Shown piece by piece: positions 1 to 9,308 of a DNA stretch of 64,000 nt (positions are counted from its first letter, which is position 1; each line of letters starts with the position of its first letter). Below the pieces are notes generated by a model that saw only the letters and a program-made list of their open reading frames with translations, made no database searches and was not told where the DNA came from. Made by a program: the position numbers and the translations under genes. This DNA is from CAYUVH01 sp964448135 (GTDB taxonomy: Bacteria > Verrucomicrobiota > Verrucomicrobiia > Limisphaerales > UBA8199), in assembly GCA_964448135.1 (NCBI GenBank), contig CAYUVH010000018.1:76025-140024 (forward strand), written 5' to 3'.

Positions 1-2261
1 ATCTTGTGAATAACTTTTGCAATGAACTTTATGTCTTCAAGTTCAGCCAGACGCTGTACTCGGACACGGTGCCGATCAAGAAGAACGGCATGATGTTTGT
101 GGACAACACCAACTCGCCCTACAACCTCGGCGGCATCACGAAAGCGGGCGAAGTCTGGCGGCTGTTCAACCGCGGCGCGGCGCCGGGACGCACGCGGCTC
201 AACCTGATCAAAGGCACGGGCGCGACCGGCGTGGACGCGCTGGCCGCCTACGATCCGGCCGCGCAGATGTATCATGTGTTTGCGGCGAATGATGCGGGTG
301 ACGTGGGTCTGACGTTTGACACGACTGCCTGGGGTCTGCCGTCAGGCCAACCGGGAGTGCTGCGGGAGGTAAGCGAATCATGTTACGGCGGCGTGCGCGC
401 GGTGGTCACTCCGTCGGGTGCGCAGTATTCGCCGGGAACGTCGGTCTCGAACACGGTCTGGCTGCTGAGCGTCCCCGCCCGTCCGATATTGACCAACCAA
501 ATCGTCGCGGCAACCGAGGATGCGATGGTGGCCGACGGGGCGAATCGCGCGCGGAATTATCGTTCGAACGCAACGTGCATCGTACGCAACAGCTCCACCA
601 ACACCGCGAATCGCAGCGCCGCCCTCATCAAGTTTCACCTGCCGAACGTGAATCGCGCGGACATTCAGTTCGCTTTGCTGACGGTGCGCGCCTCGTCTCT
701 CAACGGAAGCGCGCCGGTGCAGGCGCACGTTTACGGCATCACCAACAACACCTGGTCGCGGCAGACCGTCGCGTGGAGCAACGCGCCGAACCTTGCCCAG
801 AACATTTCCGCCGGGCAGAACTTCACCAACAATTTTGTGCTCGGAGCAGGCGACTCGGCGGCGATGTCCGGCCAGTTCGTGGCGGATGCGAGTTCCGTCG
901 ATCGCACCATCGATGTCACCGACTTCATCAAGTCCGCGCCGACCAACGATGTCTCCTTTCTCGTGGTGCGGGAGAATCGCTACTACGGCGACGTCCAGGA
1001 CGCTGACGGAATGAACATCGTCTCCGGCTGGACCAACGCCGGCGCGGGGCCACGGCTGCAATTCATCGTGGCGCAATCAGCCAGCAATGGCGCGCCGGTG
1101 ATTGTCGGGCAGCCCACGGGCGTGACCGTCAACACCGGGAGTCCCGCGACTTTCTCTGTCGCGAGCCAGGGGACATCGCCGCTGTATTATCAATGGCGGT
1201 TCAACGGCACGACCCATATCGGCGGAGCGACGCAATCGTCGCTGACCATCCTTAACGCGCAGTCCACCAATGAGGGTGATTACAGCGTGATCGTTTCGAA
1301 TACAGCGGGCGTGGCGATCAGCTCAAACGCCGCGCTCACGGTGTTACCCATTGGCATCGCCCTGCCCTGGTATGAAGGATTTGCCTACACCCCGGGCTGG
1401 GTACTCAATGGCCAGAGTGGCTGGGTGTTGAATTCGGGCACCAGCGGGACAATTGAATCCGGCTCACTGTCGCTCAATGGGCTGGCGGCATCCGCGGGAA
1501 ACAAACTCACCTGGGGTGGACCGGCCATGAGCCTGCGCCTGCCACTCGGCGCGACTTTGCTTTCGGGCGACGTTTATTTCTCCTTTCTCTTGCGTGTCGA
1601 TACGCTAGGCACGTCGTTCAACAGCACGGCCACGATTGCGGGCTTCACCACGGGCACCGGCACTGCGTTTGTCACCAAGGTGAATCTCCAAACCAATGGC
1701 GTGGGCGGGTATGTCCTCGGCGTTTCCAAGAGCACGGGCACCACTTACGGCGCCTGGTCGGCGACAAATTTCAGTCCCGGTGAGACAGTCTTCATCGTGG
1801 GCCGCTATCGGTTCGTCAGCGGCACGGGCACGTCCGATCTTTGCGACCTGTGGATCAATCCTTCACCAGCCACCTTCGGCGCAGCTTCGCCGCCGTCTGC
1901 AACGCTCGCGGGGGTGGGCAGTGGCGGGAATGACCTGGGCCAGATCGACCGATTCTTTTTTCGGTCGGGCGGCTCCAGTGCGAGCCCGTCCAAGCTCGTG
2001 ACCGATGAGTTGCGCCTGGGGTTGGACTGGGCATCGGTTACGCCGCCGCCACCGGTCTCCCTTGGCGCGTCGCTTTCGGGCTCCTCATTTGCTCTGCGGT
2101 GGACAACCAATCTGGCCGGCTTCCAAATCCAGTCCACTGCTTCGCTGGAACCGCCGGTTGTGTGGAGCAATGAGCCGGCCGCGCCGGTAATCAGCGGGAC
2201 CAATTTCCAATGGTCGGCGGGGACGAGCAACGACGCCCGTTATTTCCGGCTGACGAAGTGA
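1..2261 (+). CDS. Large secreted multidomain carbohydrate-binding protein, 3' part
   Basis: The reading frame is open from the left window edge, so the true start probably lies outside; GTG at 6 is only the first possible start. About 750 residues are visible. Residues 1-165 look like the tail of a beta-rich enzyme or agarase-like domain (TKAGEVWRLF). Residues about 165-355 resemble a DNRLRE/CBM96-type beta-sandwich (ATEDAMV, AALIKFHLP, DVTDFIKS). Residues about 360-448 form an Ig-like domain (YYQWRFNG, NEGDYSVIVSN). A lectin-like jelly roll follows to about 680 (WYEGFAY, DELRLG). The C-terminus (FQIQSTASLEPPVVWSN to RYFRLTK) is the short beta module common at the ends of verrucomicrobial surface proteins. 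It is probably exported and acts on or binds polysaccharide. The catalytic part, if any, is not in the window. Confidence 0.7.
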   Translation, partial: LVNNFCNELYVFKFSQTLYSDTVPIKKNGMMFVDNTNSPYNLGGITKAGEVWRLFNRGAAPGRTRLNLIKGTGATGVDALAAYDPAAQMYHVFAANDAGDVGLTFDTTAWGLPSGQPGVLREVSESCYGGVRAVVTPSGAQYSPGTSVSNTVWLLSVPARPILTNQIVAATEDAMVADGANRARNYRSNATCIVRNSSTNTANRSAALIKFHLPNVNRADIQFALLTVRASSLNGSAPVQAHVYGITNNTWSRQTVAWSNAPNLAQNISAGQNFTNNFVLGAGDSAAMSGQFVADASSVDRTIDVTDFIKSAPTNDVSFLVVRENRYYGDVQDADGMNIVSGWTNAGAGPRLQFIVAQSASNGAPVIVGQPTGVTVNTGSPATFSVASQGTSPLYYQWRFNGTTHIGGATQSSLTILNAQSTNEGDYSVIVSNTAGVAISSNAALTVLPIGIALPWYEGFAYTPGWVLNGQSGWVLNSGTSGTIESGSLSLNGLAASAGNKLTWGGPAMSLRLPLGATLLSGDVYFSFLLRVDTLGTSFNSTATIAGFTTGTGTAFVTKVNLQTNGVGGYVLGVSKSTGTTYGAWSATNFSPGETVFIVGRYRFVSGTGTSDLCDLWINPSPATFGAASPPSATLAGVGSGGNDLGQIDRFFFRSGGSSASPSKLVTDELRLGLDWASVTPPPPVSLGASLSGSSFALRWTTNLAGFQIQSTASLEPPVVWSNEPAAPVISGTNFQWSAGTSNDARYFRLTK

Positions 2262-2275
2262 CGCGACGTCACTTC
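2255..2275. terminator. Hairpin spanning both convergent stop codons
   Basis: The arm GAAGTGACG (2255-2263) and its exact complement CGTCACTTC (2267-2275) are separated by a 3-nt loop. The stem includes the TGA of the upstream + gene (2259-2261) and the TGA of the convergent - gene (2271-2269). Neither side has a T-tract, so it would be a non-canonical bidirectional terminator or mRNA 3'-end stabiliser. That role is inferred. Confidence 0.5.
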
Positions 2276-3549
2276 AACTTCTTCACCAGGACCTTCGAGT
2301 TTCGCCCGCTGGCATCGTACTTCTCGCGGCGCGAGGGCGGCAGATCGTCCGGCGTGCCTTCGGCGAACCCGCCCTTGGATTGAAAATAGGTGAACGCCTG
2401 CGTGGACAGAGTGACCAACTCATCCAGCCCGAGTTCGCGCGCGCGGTTCTCCACGAACTGAATCAACTTCCGGCCGATGCCCTGATTTTCGTGGGCGGCG
2501 CTGACGTACAGAAAAGCCAGCTCCCCCTTCTTCTGTTCCGAGTAAATGTGGAGCGCCACGCACGCGACGGGGTTGCGATCAATTTCGAAGATGTAATAGT
2601 CGCCCAGTTGCTTCTCAATGCTGAACCGCGTGCGCTTGACCAGTTCCTCCGAAGCGACCGAGGACTTGGTCAGATTCAGGATGCTGCGGATGTCCTTCTT
2701 CATCGCCCGCCGAATCTGCTGGAATTCGTTGGCGTAGATCAAGGTGCCGACGCCTTCGTTGGTGAACACTTCCGCGAGGAGCCCTTCCTCCACCGCGCCA
2801 TTGATGACGTGCACGCGCGGCACGCCCCCTTTGCAGGCGGCGGCGGCGTGGATGGCTTTCGAAAGCATTTCCGGCTGCACGGAATTCTTTTGCAGCGCGA
2901 GCACCGATTCCAAATCCGCTAGCGGCATCTGACGGATCACCGCCTCCCCCACGCCAATGCCGTCATAGGGCGTGATGAACATCAGCTTCACCGCCTTCAA
3001 GGATTCCGCGGCGGCCAGGGCAACACCGTCCGAATTCACCCGATACGTCTTGCCGTCACCATCAAAACCCAGCGGCGGCAGCACCGGGATGATGCCATTG
3101 TCCATGAGCTTCTGGCACATCTCGACGTCCACGCGCTCCACTTTACCGGTAAATAGATGGTCCACGCCGTGAATGATGCCCAGCGGATGCGCCACCACCG
3201 CGTTCGTGCAGGCGGCTCGCAAATCATGCGCGGACAGGCCTTCAAGAATTTCATGCGTCAACCGGTTCGCCGCCGTCAGCGCCAGCTTGAATGTGGCCTC
3301 ATCGGTGACCCCCATCCCATCGAGGTCGGAGGGTTTCACCTTCTGCTCGGCAGCCATCGCCTTGATCTGGGCGGACGCGCCATGCACGAGCACTACGCGG
3401 ATGTTCAGCGAGCGCAGCACGGCTATGTCCATCAAGATGTTGCCGAAGTTCTCGTCCGTGACGATGGCGCCGTCCACGCTGATGATGAACGTTTTCTCCC
3501 GGAACTGCGGAATATACCGCAGGATGCCGCGTAAGTCGGTGAGTTTCAC
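2269..3549 (-). CDS. argA: N-acetylglutamate synthase (AAK kinase-like plus GNAT)
   Basis: 426 residues, the two-domain architecture of ArgA-type amino-acid N-acetyltransferases that make N-acetylglutamate from acetyl-CoA and glutamate, the first step of arginine synthesis. Residues 1-290 are an amino-acid-kinase fold (TFIISVDGAIV, VVLVHGASAQ, YRVNSDGVALAAAESLKA). Residues about 295-426 are a GNAT acetyltransferase with the acetyl-CoA loop ENQGIGRKL and the C-terminal YFQSKGGFAEG. The length is close to E. coli ArgA (443). The start is GTG (GTGAAACTC). The gene lies alone, convergent with the upstream secreted protein gene; no other arg gene is nearby. An AT-rich 100-bp region upstream probably holds its promoter. 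Confidence 0.85.
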   Translation of the reverse strand: MKLTDLRGILRYIPQFREKTFIISVDGAIVTDENFGNILMDIAVLRSLNIRVVLVHGASAQIKAMAAEQKVKPSDLDGMGVTDEATFKLALTAANRLTHEILEGLSAHDLRAACTNAVVAHPLGIIHGVDHLFTGKVERVDVEMCQKLMDNGIIPVLPPLGFDGDGKTYRVNSDGVALAAAESLKAVKLMFITPYDGIGVGEAVIRQMPLADLESVLALQKNSVQPEMLSKAIHAAAACKGGVPRVHVINGAVEEGLLAEVFTNEGVGTLIYANEFQQIRRAMKKDIRSILNLTKSSVASEELVKRTRFSIEKQLGDYYIFEIDRNPVACVALHIYSEQKKGELAFLYVSAAHENQGIGRKLIQFVENRARELGLDELVTLSTQAFTYFQSKGGFAEGTPDDLPPSRREKYDASGRNSKVLVKKLK

Positions 3550-3668
3550 TATATCACTAATTAATTTCCATTAAGACCAAATTAAGGATTGGATTTATTT
3601 GTTGGTGCTTTCAATACAATTGTCTTTCCATATTTCCAATGCTTTTTACGCTTCGCGGGCAAAACCAG

Positions 3669-4175
3669 ATGCGGATCAACATGAAATCGACAACGACGTT
3701 AGCCATTCTCCTCGCCACCACGCCCTTGCTGCTGGCCGCGCCGGACCTGACCAAAATGCCGCCGGCCTCCGACAAAAAGGATCTGACCTACGCCAAAGAC
3801 ATCCAGCCGATGTTCAAAGAATCGTGCATGCGCTGTCATGGCGCCGAACGGCCGAAGGCGGGCCTGCGTCTCGACAGCGTGGAGGCCGTTCTGAAGGGAA
3901 GCAAGGACGGTAAAGTCGTCCAACCGGGCAAACCGCTGGACAGTCAGCTGCTCATCGCCGTATCGCAACTCGATCCGAAGACCGCGATGCCGCCGAAACG
4001 CCGCGCGCGTGGTCCGGGCGGCCAACCGCCGGCGGCTTCCACCGAAGGTGATCGCAAGGAAGGCGAACAAAAAGGCGGACCCGGCGGAGGTCCCGGAGGG
4101 CACCCGCCGGCGCCGCCGTTGACCGCGGAGCAAGTGGGAATTGTGCGCGCGTGGATCGCCCAGGGAGCGAAGTAA
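3669..4175 (+). CDS. Secreted single-haem c-type cytochrome domain protein
   Basis: About 168 residues from the ATG at 3669; a second ATG at 3681 (MKSTTTLAIL) gives a cleaner signal peptide ending around LLLAAP. The haem motif CMRCH lies in DIQPMFKESCMRCHGAERPKAG, the pattern of the Planctomycetes-type cytochrome C domain (PSCyt1). These domains normally head large DUF1549/DUF1553 proteins; here it stands alone. A Gly/Pro-rich, charged insert (GPGGQPPAAS to GGGPGGHPPAPP) separates the haem-binding half from the terminal helix VGIVRAWIAQGAK. A periplasmic electron-transfer or haem-binding role is likely; the partner is unknown. It is convergent with hisC. Confidence 0.75.
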   Translation: MRINMKSTTTLAILLATTPLLLAAPDLTKMPPASDKKDLTYAKDIQPMFKESCMRCHGAERPKAGLRLDSVEAVLKGSKDGKVVQPGKPLDSQLLIAVSQLDPKTAMPPKRRARGPGGQPPAASTEGDRKEGEQKGGPGGGPGGHPPAPPLTAEQVGIVRAWIAQGAK

Positions 4176-4190
4176 CCGCTTCCGTCCCGG

Positions 4191-5291
4191 CTATTGGCCG
4201 AGGACTTCGCGCAAGGCTTCCAGGCAGCGTTTGTTCTCCTTCGGCGTGCCGACGGAGATGCGGATCCATTCGGGCAGATCGTAACCGCCCATCGGCCGCA
4301 CGATCACTCCGCGCTTTTGGAGTTCGACAAAAACCCGCTGCCCTTCACCGACCTTGATGAGGATGAAATTCGCGGCCGAGGGCACATATTCCAGCTTGAG
4401 GTCGCGGCAGGCGCGCTCCCAGAACTTCAAACCGCTCGCATTGTTGCGGCGCGTTCGATCCACGTGCCGGGTGTCATCGAGCGCCGCCAGGGCGCCTGCC
4501 TGCGCGATGGAGTTCAAATTGAACGGCTGACGAATCTTTTCGAGCTGCGCGATGAATTCCGGATTGCCGATGCCATAACCAACACGCAGTCCGGCGAGGC
4601 CGTAAATCTTCGACAACGTCCGCATCAGGATGACGTTCTGCAAACGGGCTTCACGGATGGGCGTCACCAGGTCGAGCGGTTCCTTCAGGAATTCCACATA
4701 AGCCTCGTCCAGCGCCACCAACACCGACCCCGGAACCGCTTGAACAAATCGCTTTAACTCCGCGGCCCCTACCGAAGAACCTGTGGGATTGTTGGGGTTG
4801 GCCACAAAGACGATTTTCGTGGCGGGGGTGATGGCCGCCAGCATCGCGTCGAGGTTGTGCCCGTATCGATCCGCCGGCACGGTGACCAGGCGCGCGCCGA
4901 ACAACGCCGTCACAATGGGATACACCGCGAAGCAGTACTGCGAGACCACCACTTCCGCGCCGGGCGAAAGCAACGCGTGGCCGAGCAGCTCGATAATTTC
5001 GTTGGAACCATTTCCGAGAATCAGGTTGCCGGGTTCCAATCCCAGTTTCGCCGCCAGCTTTTGCTTGAGGTAGTAGGCTCCGCCATCCGGATACAAATTC
5101 GTGCGCCCCACGGCCTTTTTCATGGCGGCCAGCGCGAGGCGCGAGGGCCCGAGCGGGTTTTCGTTCGAAGCGAGCTTGATGATACTCTCGGCCGGCAAGC
5201 CGACCTCCCGGGCGACTTCTTCAATGGGACGACCCGGCTGATAAACCGGCAGGTGCTCCAGCACCGGATTCAGTGAAAATGGAACGGACAT
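4191..5291 (-). CDS. hisC: Histidinol-phosphate aminotransferase
   Basis: 366 residues, a class I/II PLP-dependent aminotransferase. HisC converts imidazole-acetol phosphate and glutamate to histidinol phosphate in histidine biosynthesis. Visible family marks are SNENPLGPS near residue 43, NPNNPTGS near 166, DEAYVEF near 195, and SKIYGLAGLRVGYG with the probable PLP lysine K228. The length matches the family (350-370). The gene starts 6 nt downstream of the pta stop, so the two are probably co-transcribed, an unusual pairing for a histidine gene. A related aromatic or phenylalanine aminotransferase cannot be excluded, since HisC-like enzymes overlap in specificity. Confidence 0.88.
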   Translation of the reverse strand: MSVPFSLNPVLEHLPVYQPGRPIEEVAREVGLPAESIIKLASNENPLGPSRLALAAMKKAVGRTNLYPDGGAYYLKQKLAAKLGLEPGNLILGNGSNEIIELLGHALLSPGAEVVVSQYCFAVYPIVTALFGARLVTVPADRYGHNLDAMLAAITPATKIVFVANPNNPTGSSVGAAELKRFVQAVPGSVLVALDEAYVEFLKEPLDLVTPIREARLQNVILMRTLSKIYGLAGLRVGYGIGNPEFIAQLEKIRQPFNLNSIAQAGALAALDDTRHVDRTRRNNASGLKFWERACRDLKLEYVPSAANFILIKVGEGQRVFVELQKRGVIVRPMGGYDLPEWIRISVGTPKENKRCLEALREVLGQ

Positions 5292-5297
5292 GGCAGG

Positions 5298-6353
5298 TTA
5301 CTCCTCGCCCGGCAATTCCAGTCCGGAGCCGGGGTAAAGCTGTTCATAATCCACCGCCTGCGCGCCGATGATCGCCGCCACGCCGAGAATATCGCGGGCG
5401 GTGGAACCGCGCGAAACGTCGGCCGCCGGACGATCCAAGCCGAGCAGAATCTGGCCGTAGGTGTTGGCCCGGGCGATATAGCGCATCATCTTGCTCGCGA
5501 TGTTGCCGGAATTCAGGTCTGGGAAGATCAGCACGTTGGCCCGGCCACCCAGTTTTGAATCCGGCGCCTTGCTCGCGGCGATTTCAGGAACGAGCGCCGC
5601 GTCGGCCTGGAGTTCGCCGTCAAAATCCGCTGTCAATCCCCTTTCTTTCGCGCGGCGCTCGGCCAGCGCCGTCGCGGCCTGAAGCCGGCCGCTGGATGGA
5701 TGAGCCGCGCTGCCCTTCGTGGAGAAGGAAAGCATCGCCACACGGGGCCGAATACCGAGCAGGTGATTGGCAAGCTGCGCCGTGGAAACGGCGATGTCCG
5801 CCAGTTGCTCCGTGGTCGGTTCGGGAATGACGCCGCAGTCAGCCAGGAAAAGCACGCCTTCGTGTCCGAACCGCGTATCTTCCAGCTCCATCACCAGGCA
5901 GCTCGAGGCCGTCGTCGCCTGCGGAGCGACCTTGATGATTTGAAACAGCGGCCGGAGGACCGTGCCGGTGCTCTGATTGGTGCCCGCCACAAAACCGTCG
6001 GCCTGGCGCATCGCCACCATCATCGCGCCGAAGTAATTCGGCTGCAGCACCGCCTCGCGCGCTTCGAATTCCCGCAGACCACGTGACCTTCGCAGCACCT
6101 CGAAGCGCCGCGTAAAATTCTCCAAATCATCGCTCTCGGCGGGATTGATCACCCGCACCCCATCGAGGGATATATTCAGATCGGCGGCGATCTCTTTGAT
6201 GCGGGATCGGTCCCCGAGCAGGATGGGCGCGCCCAGGCGCAGCGAATGATACTGCCGCGCGGCCTGAAGCACGCGCGGTTCGGTTCCTTCGGGGAACACG
6301 ATGCGCTTCGGGTGGCGCTGCAGCTTTTCGATCAGACTCGAAATCAATCGCAT
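5298..6353 (-). CDS. pta: Phosphate acetyltransferase (PTA_PTB family)
   Basis: 351 residues from the ATG at 6353 (MRLISSLIEKLQRHPKRIVF). The frame stays open 10 codons further, but the family normally starts here. The enzyme interconverts acetyl-CoA and acetyl phosphate. Signatures are RIVFPEGTEPRVLQAA, ADGFVAGTNQSTGTVLRP, VLIFPDLNSGNIASKMM and the C-terminal GQILLGLDRPAADVSRGS. It is the short catalytic form without the N-terminal DRTGG regulatory domain of E. coli Pta. No ackA is adjacent; hisC follows directly. Phosphate butyryltransferase is the main alternative, but the overall motif pattern favours Pta. Confidence 0.87.
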   Translation of the reverse strand: MRLISSLIEKLQRHPKRIVFPEGTEPRVLQAARQYHSLRLGAPILLGDRSRIKEIAADLNISLDGVRVINPAESDDLENFTRRFEVLRRSRGLREFEAREAVLQPNYFGAMMVAMRQADGFVAGTNQSTGTVLRPLFQIIKVAPQATTASSCLVMELEDTRFGHEGVLFLADCGVIPEPTTEQLADIAVSTAQLANHLLGIRPRVAMLSFSTKGSAAHPSSGRLQAATALAERRAKERGLTADFDGELQADAALVPEIAASKAPDSKLGGRANVLIFPDLNSGNIASKMMRYIARANTYGQILLGLDRPAADVSRGSTARDILGVAAIIGAQAVDYEQLYPGSGLELPGEE

Positions 6354-6407
6354 GGCGCAAGTTTGTAGCCCAGCGGCGGGCAATTCGCAATCCTGCTGAT
6401 TGAGCCC

Positions 6408-9299
6408 TCAGTCCGGCTTTGCGGCCCGCAAGCGTGCCAGCAACTCGTCGGATTTTTTGATCAACTCGGCCAGGCCGGCGGCTTCCGCCAACGCCCGCGC
6501 CTTCTCGGCCTTGATTCTTGCGTCGTCGAAGTGCTTTTGCGCCGCCAGCACCCCGGCAAATTGATACCAGCATTCGGCGTCATTTGGCCGGAGCAACACG
6601 GCCGAGGAATACAGCCCGGCGGCATCGTCCATGTTTCCCTGGTGAAAATAGAGACCGGCGAGTTCCTTCTGAATCCGGGAATCCTGCGGGGCCAACACAT
6701 ACGCCTGTGAGTATTCCGCGAGGGCGGCGTCGAAATGATTCCGGGCCACCAATGCCGAGCCCAACAACCGATGCCCCTCGGGCCACTGAGGCTGCAAGGC
6801 CAGCGCAAGTTCGCGCTGGTAGTTCGCCCCGGCATCCGGGGAATCCTCCAGCTGACTGCAGGCCAGCAACATATGCAGACTGGCGCTGAAGGGTGCCACC
6901 GCAAGACCGTTTCGGGCGATGGTTTCCGCTTCGGTATTTCGCCCGGCCGTCACCAGCAGTTTCGCCAGCGCAGCATACGCTACGCCATTTCCCGGCGCGC
7001 TGGCGACAGCGTTTTGCGCGTGGTCGATGGCTTCCGCGAGCTGGCCCGCATTGTGGCGGATGTCGCTCAGGACTAATTGCGCATTGGCGTAACTCGAATC
7101 GCCGCCGGGGATCTTCGCCGCCTCCTGCGCTGCCGCCTGGTAATCCCCGTTCTGGAGCAGGGCCTGCGCGAAGCAGGTCCGAATCCAGGATTGGTCCGGA
7201 TGTTTTTCAACATTGTGCTTCAGAACTTCAACCGCGCCGGGAAGCCATTGTTCACCCGGCGAATACCATACCCGCGCAATCCCAGCCCGCCCGGCTGAGG
7301 CTGAAATCCAAAAGGATGCCAGGGTGGTAAGCGCCCATACCCCGAAAAGACACACCATCACGGGCCGCAGCACCTTCCGTCCGACCGGCAGGCGGGTCAA
7401 GGCATCCAGGCCGATTGCGGCGAGGGCACAAAATGGCAGCAAGCCCCCCAGCCCGTAAAACGCCTTGGCCTGCGCGAAGGAAGGCACCTTGAGCGCCATG
7501 AAAAACAAGGCGCCACCGATGCAAAAAATCATTCCCAGCAGTAGGAACGCCTCCGGGGAGGGCTTTTTCAGAAACCGCCGCAGCATCAAAAGGCACCCGA
7601 GGCAGAACGCGCAGGTTGGCACCAACGCGACCCAGTAACCAATGGCCATCAAGTCGTAATTCCAGGGCGCGCGTCCTTGGAGCACATGCACTGCGCCACA
7701 CTGGCCGTCGCCCCAAAGCGTGGAATATACGCCGTCCGCGAAACCGTGCAGGCCGCTGAACCACGGATACGTGAGGCTGACGCCGAATCGCAGGAAGTAT
7801 CCCCAGCTCTGGTAACCATTGTCCTGCCACCACGGTATGGCCACTTTGGGGTCCCAATTCCCCGTTAACGGATTTCCATATTGAATCCACATCCGGCCGT
7901 AGTGCCCGCCACAAATCACGGCGGAAATTGCCAGGGCTGTCGCGGCGCCAAAAAACATCGAGCGTGACCGGAATGGCGGCAGGCCCTCCTGGCGAAAGCG
8001 AAAGAACAGGGCGCCCACGATGGGCGGAAGCAGGAGCACCGCGGATGCTTTGGCCAGCAACGCCGCCCCCATGCAAAATCCGAGCCCGGCCCAGGCTCGC
8101 AGTGAAATGTTTTCCCGGCGCAGGAGTCGCAGCGTCTGATAGAGCGTGGCGGTGGCGAGGGCGGCCGCCAGCGGTTCATTGGTGACGTAGTGGGAAAGAT
8201 AAAGCAGCGGCGGCAGCAGGGCAGCCACCGCCAGCGCCCACAACGGCCGGCCCCGCTCACCCGGAAACAGAAGTTTCAACGCACCCCACAGCACAGCCAG
8301 ATGCGCCAGGCCCAGAACCAGGCCCAGCCACCTCAGCGTCACGATGCCCTCGTGAGAAAACGCGGGAAATCCGAGGATGTCCAGCAGTCCGGCACAGATA
8401 AGATAATATAGCGGGGGTTGATACATCTCCCAACCTTCAGAGGCCGACGGCAGCGCCCGATGCTCCTGTAGGTAGCGCACATAGTTCAAATGACCTCCAA
8501 CATCATACCCAATCAAGTCGGGCAACTGCGGCACGTTATTCGCGAACAGGGCAATCCACACTACTGCGGCAAAGGCCGGGGGAATCCACTCCTGTGCGGC
8601 GAATCGCGCGAACTTCCCCCGCGCCGCCAGCACAATGAACCCATAGCCAAACAGTGCGAGCACGGCGAAGCCGGCCAGAAACGGCCAGCGTGCCTTCAGG
8701 CTCGTCCAGGTCCGCTCCCCATCGAAACCTGGAGACCCCGGCAAGGAAAGCGGCGGTGCGGAAGCAAATTTCGCAGGACGCCAGGCCGCCCCGGCCAGAG
8801 AGACCTGCCATTGCGTATCGCTGGCCAGGCGTATTCCGTCGGCTATCAAAGCCAGCGCCAGAGCGGGCGGGCCGTTTGTGTTCGTCACGGTTACTTCAAG
8901 GTAGTTCGTTCCCGCGCGCAGCAACGAGGCGATTTCAAAACGAGCTGTTTTCTTCCAATGAGTTCCGGCGGAATCCGGTCGATTCACCGGAGTTCCGTTG
9001 ACGGAAAGGGCATAGTGACGCCAGGCGCGGATGGCCAGGGAGGTGGAAGCCGGCGCCTTTGCGCAGGTAAACGAGCGTCGGAAAACACTGCTCATTTCCA
9101 GGCATTTGTGAGCCGTCAGATCCGGCCCGGCCGGATAAACCATCCACTCGGTCCCGGCCTCTGGTGAAAGAAAAGCAACTTCGGGCCGTTGGGTGGCGCT
9201 AAAGTAAAACCATGCGAGCACCCCCACCGCCCCCAGCACCGCCAGGGTCAGAAGCGCCACTCTCGAAGAACCTTCGTATTTGGCTGCAGGTTCCTTCAT
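6408..9299 (-). CDS. GT-C-like membrane transferase with periplasmic beta-domain and TPR tail (paralogue A)
   Basis: About 963 residues. The start is ATG at 9299; an immediately preceding GTG (9302) is also possible. One transmembrane helix near residues 15-33 is followed by a predicted extracytoplasmic beta-sandwich of about 165 residues (ALSVNGTPV, GTNYLEVTVTNTNGPPAL), which resembles galactose-binding-like N-domains of glycosidases. A polytopic region (about 205-680) then carries a GT-C-like first-loop motif GYDVGGHLNYVRYLQEH and WEMYQPPLYYL. Residues about 700-963 are TPRs. It is probably an inner-membrane glycosyltransferase using a lipid-linked sugar; the substrate is unknown. The neighbouring upstream gene (9309-12200) is a full-length paralogue only 6-10 nt away, so they form one operon. 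Confidence 0.65.
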   Translation of the reverse strand: MKEPAAKYEGSSRVALLTLAVLGAVGVLAWFYFSATQRPEVAFLSPEAGTEWMVYPAGPDLTAHKCLEMSSVFRRSFTCAKAPASTSLAIRAWRHYALSVNGTPVNRPDSAGTHWKKTARFEIASLLRAGTNYLEVTVTNTNGPPALALALIADGIRLASDTQWQVSLAGAAWRPAKFASAPPLSLPGSPGFDGERTWTSLKARWPFLAGFAVLALFGYGFIVLAARGKFARFAAQEWIPPAFAAVVWIALFANNVPQLPDLIGYDVGGHLNYVRYLQEHRALPSASEGWEMYQPPLYYLICAGLLDILGFPAFSHEGIVTLRWLGLVLGLAHLAVLWGALKLLFPGERGRPLWALAVAALLPPLLYLSHYVTNEPLAAALATATLYQTLRLLRRENISLRAWAGLGFCMGAALLAKASAVLLLPPIVGALFFRFRQEGLPPFRSRSMFFGAATALAISAVICGGHYGRMWIQYGNPLTGNWDPKVAIPWWQDNGYQSWGYFLRFGVSLTYPWFSGLHGFADGVYSTLWGDGQCGAVHVLQGRAPWNYDLMAIGYWVALVPTCAFCLGCLLMLRRFLKKPSPEAFLLLGMIFCIGGALFFMALKVPSFAQAKAFYGLGGLLPFCALAAIGLDALTRLPVGRKVLRPVMVCLFGVWALTTLASFWISASAGRAGIARVWYSPGEQWLPGAVEVLKHNVEKHPDQSWIRTCFAQALLQNGDYQAAAQEAAKIPGGDSSYANAQLVLSDIRHNAGQLAEAIDHAQNAVASAPGNGVAYAALAKLLVTAGRNTEAETIARNGLAVAPFSASLHMLLACSQLEDSPDAGANYQRELALALQPQWPEGHRLLGSALVARNHFDAALAEYSQAYVLAPQDSRIQKELAGLYFHQGNMDDAAGLYSSAVLLRPNDAECWYQFAGVLAAQKHFDDARIKAEKARALAEAAGLAELIKKSDELLARLRAAKPD

Positions 9300-9308
9300 C
9301 ACAGTCGG

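Noticed and set aside
3579..3593. 15-bp match AAATTAAGGATTGGA with 46514-46528
   Set aside because: Both copies lie in AT-rich promoter-like gaps; no longer similarity around them, so probably coincidence.
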